Positions 46,436 to 56,956 of a stretch of 64,000 bases of DNA are shown piece after piece; the first letter of the stretch is position 1; the number at the start of each line of letters is the position of its first letter. The notes below the pieces were generated by a model. That model was not told where the DNA came from, did no database searches, and saw only the letters and a list, made by a program, of their open reading frames with translations. Made by a program: the position numbers and the translations under genes. The stretch covers positions 1,126,122 to 1,190,121 of the forward strand of contig VZQC01005595.1 of the NCBI GenBank assembly GCA_009823505.1, written 5' to 3'. Origin of the DNA: Rhizomys pruinosus. Lineage: Eukaryota; Chordata; Mammalia; Rodentia; Spalacidae.

Positions 46436-46587
46436 ATTTTTTGTCTGTTTGAGACAGAGTCTCCCTTCAGTCCCAGGTGGCCTGGAGCTCTCCACGTAGA
46501 CCAGGCTGCCCTTGAACTCACAGAGATCTGCCTGCCTCTGCCTCCTGAGTATCAGCATTAAAGGCATGCAGGGCCTTACTTTTTTTT
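46436..46587 (-). mobile_element. SINE B1, antisense, with 17-bp target duplication
   Basis: AATTAAATATATAGATT (46419-46435) and AATTACATATATAGATT (46588-46604) differ at one base and flank the B1. Confidence 0.92.
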
Positions 46588-46741
46588 AATTACATATATA
46601 GATTTTAAAAATTATATATTTGGGTTTTCTTTGTGTTTGATTTAGTGCATGCCACTTAAATTTCAAAATAGGAAAAACATGAATTTAGCCTAACAATTAC
46701 AGTAAAATAGAAAAAACTATTCCTAAGATTTTATCTCATTT

Positions 46742-47097
46742 TCCCACCATATGGAGAGTCTTACAGATCCCTGGGAAATTGCTCATATGAACTGACAGCA
46801 TTGGTGTTAGCATGCACAAATGCAAACTCGAGCAGACCAAACCCTTCCATATAGTTTTGGAAAGAGCAGCAGGGCCCAATCTTTGGGGAAAAACTACTGG
46901 GGAGCTGATTACTGGAAGGTGAGGAAGAACAGGTTTTCTTTAAGTGAGATAAACTAGATAGCCCTAGTAGATCTTACTGGATGGAATAGTACTGCGGGGT
47001 CTTTGGGAGAAGCTGCTGGAGAAGGGGTACAAAGATGACTAAGAGGGTATGCATTAAATATATGAAAATTCAATTAAAATATACAAAATTACATTGT
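46742..47097 (+). mobile_element. L1 3' UTR and end, sense
   Basis: 'Gatccctgggaaattgctcat', 'ggtgttagcatgcacaaatgc', 'ctgattactggaaggtgagg', then the tail 'caattaaaatatacaaaatt'. Tail-to-tail with the next element. Confidence 0.8.
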
Positions 47098-47104
47098 AAT
47101 TTTC

Positions 47105-48190
47105 TTTTGTCAGCAATTTTTAATTGAGTTTTTGTACATTTCATGTAACATTTCTTCATCAAACTTTAGACTCCTTTTTACAGCCCTCCTCACTTCCAGA
47201 AATCATTCATTCTGCCATACATGTTAAGTCCTGTCTTGCATATTTTTCTTTTTATTGTTCCCTTTAATTTTATATGATTCTAAAATATACATATATACAC
47301 TATACCCATACACCATATGACTCTAAAATATACATATATACACTACACACATACACCATATTTACAAAGTCTGAAAATAGACTATATGTTAATTCCAAAA
47401 CACATTTAGGGATTCAGAGTTTAACAATAAACTTGCATGCAAGTTAAAAGAAATATAACTTTATATCCCTAAATTACATAGCAAGTTGATGTATGTTTTA
47501 ATGTACTTTCAAAAAAGAGCTTTTATTCTTTCTCATAAATATTAGGACTGAAGAAAATAGAAATATAAACTTCAAGCAATATCTCTAGTAAGATCAGTCA
47601 ATGTGGTATTATTTTTATTAAGAAATTACCCACCTTGATTTACATGTAAGTGTTTGATGCTAAGATCCACAAATGAGGGACAACATATGTTGTTTGTTTT
47701 TCTGAATTGTGTTACTTCAGTTAGCATAATGACATCTAGTTCCATCCATTTACCTGCAAAGTTCATGATGTCATCTTTCTTTACTGCTGTAGAGACTTCA
47801 TTTGCGTAAATATACCACGTTTTCCTTAACCACTCCTCTGTTGAGGGACATTTGGGGTGCTTCCAGCTCTTTTCTATTATTGGGAGAGCTGCAATAAGCA
47901 TAGATATGCATTTATTTCTGTGATAGGATGATACCCAGGAGTGGTATGAGTGGGTAGGCTCATTTTAAGTCTTTTAAGAGTTCTCCACACTTTTCCATAG
48001 GGGTTGCAATTGATTGCATTCCCACCAGCAGTGGATGAGTGTTCCCCTTTCTCCACAATCTCTCCAGCATTTGGTAACCATTGTTTTCTTGATCAAAGCC
48101 AGTCTTACTGGAGTAAGATGAAATCTCAAAGTGGTTTTAATTTGCACTTCCTTAATTATTGGTGACACTGGACAATTAAATATGTTCATA
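47105..48190 (-). mobile_element. L1 3' end and ORF2 C-terminus, antisense
   Basis: Inverted tail at 47105-47250. Inverted ORF2 C-terminal coding at 47640-48190: the minus frames 47626-47901 (KHPKCPSTEEWLRKTWYIY) and 47974-48237 (TLIHCWWECNQLQPLWKSV) are typical L1. Frameshifted. A 43-bp tandem repeat lies between. Confidence 0.85.
47276..47361. repeat. 43-bp unit repeated twice
   Basis: 47276-47318 and 47319-47361 are identical except for three substitutions. It lies in the L1 3' UTR part. Confidence 0.93.
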
Positions 48191-48654
48191 TTTTTGAAAG
48201 TTAAAACTAATCCAAACGAAACAAAGGAAACAAACAAAAATATGTCTGATTTCCTAAGTCCTGGTATTAGAGGACTGTCCTTTTTTTAATATGTATTGTT
48301 TACTACTTCTGATTAATTTTCATTTAGTATTATATCTCTGTCTTACCAACTTTGATTTTTACTGCCTTGTCATTTGCTGAGTTTTATATGTTTTGGAATA
48401 AACTCTACAATTTTACACATACTGCCTCATGCAACTCAAATTATATGGTACTGTGTAACTCCCAAAGTCACTTTATCATCCACATGATTTTTTTAAAAAG
48501 ATACATATTTCATATAAATTTACTTGCTTTTAAATGAAATGTCTTCTTTGTAATTTATTATATTATGTTATCTGAAAGTAGAACAATTATCAAAATAAGT
48601 GTTCACTGGATTTACTGAAGTATATTTTGGAAAATAATTTTTTGGCCTGTAAAA
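48191..48654. other. Unclassified sequence
   Basis: AT-rich; nothing recognised. Confidence 0.4.
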
Positions 48655-49085
48655 TCACAAGCTTTAGATTTTGCTCCTCATCACTTGGAGTTTGTTCTTC
48701 CCTCGCAGCCTGGCTTTCATAGATTCCAATGAGAAGTCTACGACAGTATTACTGTGCTTCATTATATGTAATAAGGAACTTTGTTCAATTCACATTAAGC
48801 TTTTCTCTTTGGCTTTGACTGATAGCATTTTTATTATGGTGTTTTCACCATATTATTTTTATTTTTATTTACTCTTATGTATTTATATATTTATTTTTAT
48901 TTACTCTTTTGGGGGTTTGCTTAGAGTTTTGAATATGTATGGTAATGCCTATAATTTGGGGGGGAAATTTTCAACCATTGTTTGCCTGAATATTATTTTA
49001 GTACCATTATTGTTCTCCTTTCTTTCTGGTACTCTAATTATTCTCAGTTCTCATACATTATGATCCATATCAGTCTTCAGTTCAT
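48655..49085. mobile_element. Possible ancient L1 (pre-rodent) fragment
   Basis: 'Ttcaaccattgtttgcctgaat', 'ctttctttctggtactctaattattctc' and 'agtctacgacag' recall text of old mammalian L1 elements. The 130-codon + frame here (48671-49063) is Phe/Tyr/Ile-rich and arises from TTTA repeats. Orientation not assigned. Confidence 0.35.
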
Positions 49086-49369
49086 ATCACCTTTGTCATA
49101 TTGAGCAACCTGTATATTTCTAATTTGATGTGTGCATGACAATATTTTTGTCACTTAAAAACTTCTGTGGATCTCTTTGAATGATAACTTTAAGAATCAC
49201 ATATTTTTGATTACTTTTAAATTTATTTTATCCTCTAAGTAATATTTATTTTAAAATATTAAGGTATTCTTAATATTTGATCAATCATATTTATCTAAGA
49301 CATTCTATCTTTTGGTAAAAGATTATGCTTTAAGAATTGATTATGGATGTTAGCGAATAGATTTCCTAG

Positions 49370-51075
49370 CTTATTTGATTGGGATTTCCGGAGAAAGTCT
49401 CTTGAAATGAACAGCTGGTAAATTCACTAAGACACAAGATACTAAGGTCTCCTGACACTACTGAAGTGCAAGCAACCTTGACAGTTGTCAAATGCATTAA
49501 CTCAAAACCCCCTGAAAAATATACATACACTATCTGGACATAAGAGCATACCTGAAGGCTATATGACAAGGAACACTGTGTCAGACAGGAGAAACACCCC
49601 CTTCAAGTTGTTGATCAGGCTAGTCCAAGAAACTCCACAATTAACACAAAATATTGTCACAGCCCTTGATTAACTACAAGAATTTGTAGGTAAGATCCTA
49701 CTGCTGAAGGCAAGACAAACTTCAGACACAGGACTTGGAACAAAGGAGTTAGAACTATCTTAGAAGCCTTCTCCCTGAAGACAAGCTAACATAGTTCTAG
49801 ATGATAATGTACAAGTTGCTAAGGGAGAAAATGAATCAATTGTCAAACCCAGCTCTAAAGCCTATTTACCACAACAACTAGCACAGCAAAATATCTCTAG
49901 TGGTATAGTAGTTACACTTTGATCTAGGGAATAATCAACAGATAGCTAATTGGACTTAAAGGCATATCAATGGGAGTAAACTCAAGGGTGTCACTGTACA
50001 TATAGAAAGATAAACATGGCTAGAGAGGACATATCTTTTTTAAAAATTTTATTTGTTTTTTATGTGTATTAGTGTACTGTCTGCATGTAGGTTGGTGCAC
50101 CCATGTCGTGCAGTGCCGCAGAGGTCAGAAAAGGATGTCAGATTCCCCTGGAACTGGAGTCAAAGACAGTTCTCAGCCATCATGTGGGTGCTGGGGATTG
50201 AACCCAAGTCCTCTGCAAGAGCATTCAGCGCTCTTAACTGCTAGACCATCTCTCCAGCCCCAGGACACAGATCTTATAAAAACCTCTTTCTCTCATATCT
50301 CTAGACAAATGAAATTTCTTACTGTATGTTAAATATAGATCCTTACATTTTTAGACAAGTAGACCATACACAGCTCATCAGAGAAGCTTCTTTTTTGGAA
50401 CAAATGGAGGCTATTAGGGAGTTCCACAACTGGTCACAAACAGAGAAAATATGTCAGAGAGATTCCCAGCTCTAAGTGACACATCTATTGTGAAACTCTA
50501 CCTCTGAAAAAAATCATGGAACATAGTAGAACAGGGAGTAGAGAGAATATCCCTTAACTCACCAGTGAAACCTGCTCATAAAACAGAATGCAATGCACAC
50601 AGAAGGCCACAACAGGGTAAATTTTAGAAAATAAGAGGCTGCAGAATGTGTGTCCCTGTATAAGGCTCTGATATTAAACCTCATCCACGAACAGCTTAGG
50701 TACCATTGAGGAAGAGGAGGGGCTGAAAGATTGTTAGAACGGGGGAATGTTTCATAAACAAAAAGAAACAGGTGCTTTCAGGCCACTGGGGATTTACTCA
50801 TATTAACTTACAACAATGGTGACAACATGAACAAGACACATGCTTATTCAATCAGAGAAAAATCCCACACTGAACAAGGGAAATGGCCATCAGGTACCAA
50901 ACCTAGCCTAGAAACGATTGGCAACTGACTACTGCTGGATGAGAGAAAGTAGACCATGAAACAAGAGGAATTGTAGATACTCCGGCTAGACCCCACTGGA
51001 GGAACTGACTCAGAAGGACATCAGGGTACAAATGCTTGACTGGATAGGATTTAACTTACATGAAAGAGTCCATTT
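49370..51075 (+). mobile_element. L1 3' UTR, sense, long, split by a B2
   Basis: Same block order as 58.56-59.8 kb: 'aaggaacactgtgtcagacagg', 'gagaaaatgaatcaattgtcaaacc', 'atctagggaataatcaac', then 'caaatgcttgactggatagg' at the end. B2 at 50041-50263. Confidence 0.75.
50041..50263 (-). mobile_element. SINE B2, antisense, short subtype
   Basis: Full antisense B2 without the 17-nt duplication. AGGACATATCTT on the left and AGGACACAGATCTT on the right may be an imperfect target duplication. Confidence 0.92.
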
Positions 51076-51540
51076 ACTAATATTTTTATTTGTTAAGAAA
51101 TATAGTAAGAGTGTTATTTTCTTTATAACTTTATCACCAATACATATTTGATATTAGGACCCTCACATTGGGCAAGCTAAGTGTTGAATGATTGATTGTT
51201 TTATAATATTCAAGAATTCCCTGGTATAAAATTGATTCAGCAGTAGGTTCTTGTTAAACTCATCAAATATTATTTTTCATATTCATTCTGGGGGATTTGT
51301 TTAAACTCAAGAAATGATTTTTGGTTTCTTTAATTGATCATTTTTGATGAGCTAAGAGTTTATCCTTTAGACTCTTCTTATTTGAAAAAAATACTGCTTT
51401 AACTATCACCCAGGTGAGTCAGAATTTAACTCTTCTCTTAAGAATGCATTTCCCACACTTAAAAATGTAAGAGATTTTGCAGGAGTAGAGGGTCTCAATT
51501 TCCAGTTATTTTCCCCTTTCCCTGAAAGTCTTGAGCCCAT
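51076..51540. other. Unclassified, possibly old L1
   Basis: Some antisense L1-like wording ('gtttctttaattgatc') but not callable. Confidence 0.3.
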
Positions 51541-51544
51541 TTCT

Positions 51545-51755
51545 TTTTTGTTTTAAATTTTATTATTATAAACTTTTTCTATAAATCATACATCATTTGT
51601 CAAAAGAATTTAGAGTCGTTTCCCTTTCCATGCCTGCCACCCCACCTGAGTCCCTGCATTCTGCCATATATGTCTTGCATCTTTTTCTGAGTCTTTCCAG
51701 AGGTTTATTTTTCCAGTTCTTTTGTTGTTGTTGTTCTCTCTAACTTCTATTACTT
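51545..51755 (-). mobile_element. L1 3' end, antisense, 5'-truncated
   Basis: 'Tttataaaactttttctataaatc'-type tail, 'tgcattctgccatatatg' and 'cagttcttttgttgttg'. This copy gives the intact order used to read the inversion at 41.5 kb. Confidence 0.82.
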
Positions 51756-51819
51756 CAATATATGTACATAAATACGTATACATACATACATGTATCATTT
51801 GAATTGGAGGACATTTTTT

Positions 51820-52454
51820 TTCTAAAAGATGTCATGTTTTCCTTAAGGAAGTGCTCAAGGTTCCTCCTTGGCAGTCCCTAAGGACCATCAATCCTGCACT
51901 TGTGCTCCACATTGGGGTCTTTCCCTCCCATGGTCCCCCAAATAAAGTCTAGTAAGCACATGTCCTGTCTTGATCCCCCTGTACTGGCCTCCAAGATACA
52001 GCCCAGGTAGTCTAACAATGACAATCTATACTCTGACAAGGCTGAAATCCCCTTAGCTGTTTACTCCACAAGCTGGGTATCTCATTAGTCCCCATCTGGC
52101 ATTGACGTTTTGGAGGATTCTTGGAGAGACAAGAGTCTTCAGTCCATATTGGAAGGTTAAAAAGCTGTGTCTTAGGTTGGAGAGATGGCTCAGTGGTTAG
52201 GAGCACCAACTGCTCTTGCACAGGACCCGGGTTCGGTTCCCAGCACCAGCATGACGGCTAAGAAGTGTCTTTAACTCCAGTTCCAGGGGGATCTGATGCC
52301 CTCTTCTGACCTCTTCAGCATTGCACGACACAGGCGGACCAACCTACATGCAGACAGTACACTCGTACACATAAAATAATACAAAATATAAAAGAAGAGA
52401 GGTTCTTGGATTCCAGGTTCTGGCTCTTTTCACAGCACCTGGCCCTCAAGAACA

Positions 52455-52511
<57 letters not shown>

Positions 52512-53440
52512 GTGGTGTGTGTCCAATGTCTTTGAGGAGTGCCAAAAGTTCTTTTTACTAAGATCTCAAGTTTTATATCTGCAGTACCATTTCTCTGTTC
52601 TTATTGATTATTTATTTCTGGTTGTACTTTCCTTTTGGATGCTTAAGACCACATAGTTAGCCCAGATTAACCAAGGTTTTTGTTTTCTTGAGGTCAGTTG
52701 AGGATCTGGTCCTCAGGGGTCTCTTGGGGATTCTTTTTGGGGGGAGAAGGGTGGGAGCCCCTTGCTCCTTTCAGCTTTTCATTTACCAATTCCATCCACT
52801 TGAGGACAAAATCAGGTCTCGCTAGACCAGGCTTCCTTTTCTGAAGCATGTGCAGACTTTCCTCTTTATAGACTGGACACTGGATGAAGTAACATTAGTG
52901 GCTCTCCAAGACCTCCCTGAACAGGAAGATCAGTGCTAGTCTCTTTCTTGACCATAAAAGCAGGAACTATTGTCCTGTAGGGAAGATAAGGATGACAGGC
53001 CAGTTTCTGTGAGCTTTCTGGGAAAGAAAATCTGCATTGTAGAACTAGGTAAAAGTTCGTAACTTCTAGTGTGGATACATTAGATACTACGTCTTTCATT
53101 TAGACCCTGTGGAGATGAGAATTTCATTGATTCACTATTGCAGTCTGATATGTGAAAATCCTTGTAATGAAGGAAGGGGGAATTCTGTTTTCGTGATCAC
53201 ACCTAGCCACACATGGCCTCCATTAAGCTGAGCTGATTGTCTAAAGTATCAAGTTTCTTGCTGTTCTTAAAGAATTTTAGAAGATTATCTTGAAAAAAAT
53301 GTTTCCCCACTTGCCGTTTTCCCTCAGGAGTGTTTCTAGATACTTTAATTATTTTGTTTGATCTTTCATCCATCCACTTGCTTTCTTTGCCCTCTTGTTT
53401 GCTCGAGGGAGATTCTGCAGAGCTCCTCACAGTGCCATTA
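51820..53440 (-). pseudogene. Unidentified decayed coding sequence with 3' UTR-like part, probable retrocopy
   Basis: On the minus strand coding-like text runs through three frames, broken by frameshifts and a few stops. 53430-53203 contains KESKWMDERSNKIIKVSRN and KFFKNSKKLDTLDNQLSL. 53200-52910 contains CRFSFPESSQKLACHPYLPY. 52895-52694 contains LARPDFVLKWMELVNEKLK and then PSPPKKNPQETPEDQILN before a TGA (52696-52694). The remaining 0.8 kb toward 51820 looks like a 3' UTR and ends in A8 (minus strand). One continuous unspliced copy suggests a processed pseudogene. An endogenous-retrovirus origin is possible. Family not recognised. It is split by a + strand B2. Confidence 0.45.
52173..52508 (+). 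mobile_element. SINE B2 (short subtype) with about 70-nt extra 3' segment and A48 tail
   Basis: The B2 body runs about 52173-52395. Unlike other copies it is followed by non-B2 text ('ggttcttggattccagg' to 'caagaacaatatatt') before A48 (52461-52508). AAAAAGCTGTG occurs at 52159-52169 and 52504-52514, so the body, extra segment and tail seem to have inserted together. B2 transcription by pol III can run past the element to a later terminator. Confidence 0.75.
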
Positions 53441-53928
53441 TGGAATTATAACTCTAAACATTTATTTATCTACTTCACTGATATTAAAAATATCCTTTTT
53501 CAGTAATGTGAGATAAATGAAGTATAACCATAGAAGTTCAGAATTATTTTAAAATACTAATTGCATTATTCTTCATCAAATGATAAAATAAAGTGAAAAC
53601 CATTAAAATTCTTTAATCTACTTTATTATTGCCATCAACTGTTTCACATATTTAGCAATCACACTCACGGGTTTTAAAACACATCTTAGACCATTTTAAA
53701 CTTGTTTTTGCTATGATTTTAATACTATATTGCCTTGCATTCCAGTCCTCATTTCTACTCAAAAAACAAAATCGACAGATTTTTTTGTAACATTTTGGAA
53801 AAGAATTTATATTATTTTACAATGAGTTCTAATATTACTCTTATCACAAAATTTCAAGTTGTTAGGAAACTATGCGATTTTATTTTAGTTATATAGGAGC
53901 AAAACATAAACGGCGTAGACAGAACATT
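53441..53928. other. AT-rich sequence, nothing recognised
   Basis: No family or coding signal identified. Confidence 0.4.
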
Positions 53929-53929
53929 A

Positions 53930-54395
53930 ATACATCTCTCGGCTCTCATCAGTGAAGCTCCTTCATTCCATAACACAAAGGGCTCATGATTGGTCAGAGA
54001 CTCCAGATTGGGGAGACTCCTATGTTAAACTACACCCATCCAGTGCTCAGGAATCATTGTGGAAGTGGAGAAAGAAAGACTAAAAGAGCCATGGAGGAGA
54101 TGAAAAAGCATAGAAGTAGAGTTCTACAAGCTCCTGGAACCTTGCTTTTATGAACCTATGTCAATGGTATTAGCATGCAGAAGTCAATGTAAATTCAAAC
54201 ACAGGAAAACCCAGGACAGAACTGTGAAAGTGGGCAACATGCCCCAAACTTAGCCAAAGAACTATTGACAGCTGGTTACTGCCAGGTGAGGAAAAGCAAG
54301 GACTCTAGGGGACAGTAACTTGATTCCATAGGTCATAGCACAAGTGGAAGAATGCATATATTCCACTGGGGGGGGGTTGCAAGTTAGAAATAAAA
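53930..54395 (+). mobile_element. L1 3' UTR, sense
   Basis: 'Ctctcatcagtgaagctcc', 'aaactacacccatccagtgctc', 'gttctacaagctcctggaacc' and 'gttactgccaggtgagg' in the usual order. Confidence 0.78.
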
Positions 54396-54472
54396 CAAGA
54401 AAAAAAAAGTAACTGAAGAGAATTAAGCATGAACAATATTATGTTGGGCTTTATGCAATATACTATGTATTT

Positions 54473-55788
54473 CATTTTATTTTATTTTTTTACTTTTTAT
54501 TTTATTTATTTATTTTTTTAATGATGCATTGTGTATTTCATACATCATTTTCCAATTCAGTTCAGGCATATATCCCCTTCCCTTCCCCCCACCCCACCCC
54601 TACCCATCCCAGATCATGCATTCTGCCGTAAGTTTTCTGCATCTTTCTCTGCTTTTATGTTTTGTTTTGTTTTCATTTTGTTTTTTAACAATAAGTGATA
54701 ATTTGTACATAGAAACTGTGAAAAGGATTATTCTCTATTCAGAACCAAATATAATGCTAAAGTCTCATTAAGCTATGCACTTAAACAAAATATATTAATA
54801 CAGGAGCTCTGACATCAACAATGGATTATTCTACCAAGGAGATGTTGGCCAGGGGATCCAAGCCCCCACAAATGGTAAAGGCTCCTTGCCTCCAAACTGG
54901 GATATCTGCATGAAGAGAGGTGATAAGGCCCTGCTGTTGAAGACCTGATATAAACATGGGAAAGATGTATGGAGACTGCACTTGCAAGTATACAGATGGT
55001 CTCTGGGATGCCAGAGAGTGTTACCAAAGGCCACTAAACCAATAAAGCAAATATAGGTCTCCTTGAGTCAAGCAAGACTCCTCCGTCAGCACCAGCTACA
55101 CCTCATCTGTCTGGAAATACTATGCAGCAGTGGCAGCCATATGTCTGTTTATCCCAAATCTAATTGGCTATTAGCTCTCTCCTTGGAGGAATAACCCACG
55201 GCTGATGCCACAAGCTTACATCCTCTAATGGTTAGGAGATGTTATAAACCACATGAAGACCCTGCCATACTTAACAGAAGAAAATGTAAATCATGAATTA
55301 ACATACCATCCAAACATCTGTGTCTATATCAAAGAAACCTACCATAACAATTAGTACTGTTTAAATACCTATATATCTAATTGTGTGTGTTTCATTAGTA
55401 GGATCGAAAGGCTATATATTATACTGTTTAATAGCTAAATGTCTAATTGTATATGCTTCATTAGTAGGATCGAAAGGTTATGCCTGGACAAGCCGGCAGC
55501 CCATGAAAGAAAACAGCCAGAACTGACTAGAGACCAAGACATCAGCTCCAGAGAAAGTAGAGTGTTTTAATTCTCATCCACCTGTGCCCCTTTTCTAAGC
55601 CTAGGGAACAATCTGCAGGAGAGGGGGCATGGTAGAATGTAAGGGCTTCGATTGGGGTTAATGGTGAAACTACAACAATATAGACTGGACACTCATTTGA
55701 GCAACTTGATTGAACATACAAGCCCCCCCTGCTGGATGGTGGGACCCATGAGCTGTGTGGGTTTGGGCACAACTGCTTGCAAACTGGT
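54473..55788 (-). mobile_element. L1 with 5' inversion and perfect 14-bp target duplication
   Basis: Minus-strand insertion. 54473-54695 is the L1 3' end in antisense on + (tail at left). 54696-55788 is the adjoining upstream 3' UTR block in the opposite direction. Compared with the intact copy at 25.3 kb only about 20 nt are lost at the inversion point. TATACTATGTATTT flanks the whole structure at 54459-54472 and 55789-55802, showing one insertion event. Confidence 0.93.
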
Positions 55789-55988
55789 TATACTATGTAT
55801 TTTAAAAATTATCAGCTAGCCACAGGAAGGAGCTAGGTAGCTGGAAACTAGATTGTAAATGATAAAATATAACTCTTGTGGCTCTTATTAATTTTAGAAA
55901 TACTTGTTTGAATGATTTGAAGAGATAAAGGAAAAAATATGAGCTCAGGAGACTATAGTGACATTCCACATAAGAACAGACTGCCTGC

Positions 55989-56098
55989 TCAACTAGGTAA
56001 TGTAGCACACACAATTAGTATCAGCACTACATAGGAAGTTCCCAGCCAGGTGAGATTACCAGAAGACCCTGTCTCAAAAAGATCAAGAAAAGGCAAAA
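55989..56098 (+). mobile_element. B1 SINE remnant, old
   Basis: 'Gtagcacacacaattagtatcagcac', 'gttcccagccagg' and 'gaccctgtctcaaaaagatc' survive. Confidence 0.7.
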
Positions 56099-56729
56099 AA
56101 GGCAGCAAGACTTAAGCAAAGCAGCCGCAGTATCTGAAGAAGTAGGGTGACTGTCAGTTAAAATATACTTTGAGAGGAATAAAGGATCTAAACACAACTT
56201 CCAAGTTGCCAATATTTAATAGACAAAGAAGAAAATCTACCATTTCTCTATTATTAATCACAGTTTTTTTAATCAATTCACTGACTGATTCAATGGTAAA
56301 GATGTATTTATTTGATGTACAAAATCATATATTTAAAAAAATGAAATTATGAAACCTCCACATTTAGTTAGGACAAATTACATGTAAGAGTTTCTAACAG
56401 AAAGGATATCAATTGTATATGAGTATCTGTGATTAAATAGTTCTAAATGCTTTGCTAAATGAATTAATTCATAAATCTAATGCACTTACTAAGACACCAA
56501 CTAAAAAAAAAATGACAGTTAATTCCCCAAGACAAATTAAGGTAAATGTTGCCCTTCATTTTTGAAAACTTATTGAATCTTTCAAGATATATATTTGTAT
56601 GTGTTCTGCTTGTTTTAACAAATGTTATCTCTGGAGTAATTATGGATTGAAAAGATTAAATAAGTTATGTGATTCTATATAAGTAAATAAAACAGCTGTT
56701 TCATCTTATCAAGCCAATCATCTTTAGAA
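56099..56729. other. AT-rich sequence, nothing recognised
   Basis: No family or coding signal identified. Confidence 0.4.
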
Positions 56730-56955
56730 ATTTTACTAAACAGACTGGAGAGAAGGCACAGTGATTAAGGGCAAGGGATGTTCTTCCAGAGGATGCAGGT
56801 TTGGTTCCCAGAACCCAAATGGCAGCTAACAGTTGTCACTCAGTAACTTCAGTTCTAGGGCATCTAACTTATGACCTCTCTGGGCATTATTACAACAAGG
56901 GTGAATTTAATTCCATGCAGGTATATACTCATACACATAAAATATATGTTTAAAA
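56730..56955 (+). mobile_element. B3-type SINE
   Basis: 'Actggagagaaggcacagtg', 'tggttcccagaacccaaatggcagc' and tail 'tatactcatacacataaaat'. Its A-rich tail is the left flank of the next L1. Confidence 0.8.
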
Positions 56956-56956
56956 A

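Noticed and set aside
47276..47361. 43-bp repeat as a possible regulatory minisatellite
   Set aside because: Two units only, within an L1 3' UTR. A simple tandem duplication is sufficient.
48671..49063. 130-codon + frame
   Set aside because: The long Tyr/Phe/Leu run is encoded by TTTA/TTTTAT repeats in a probable ancient L1 fragment.
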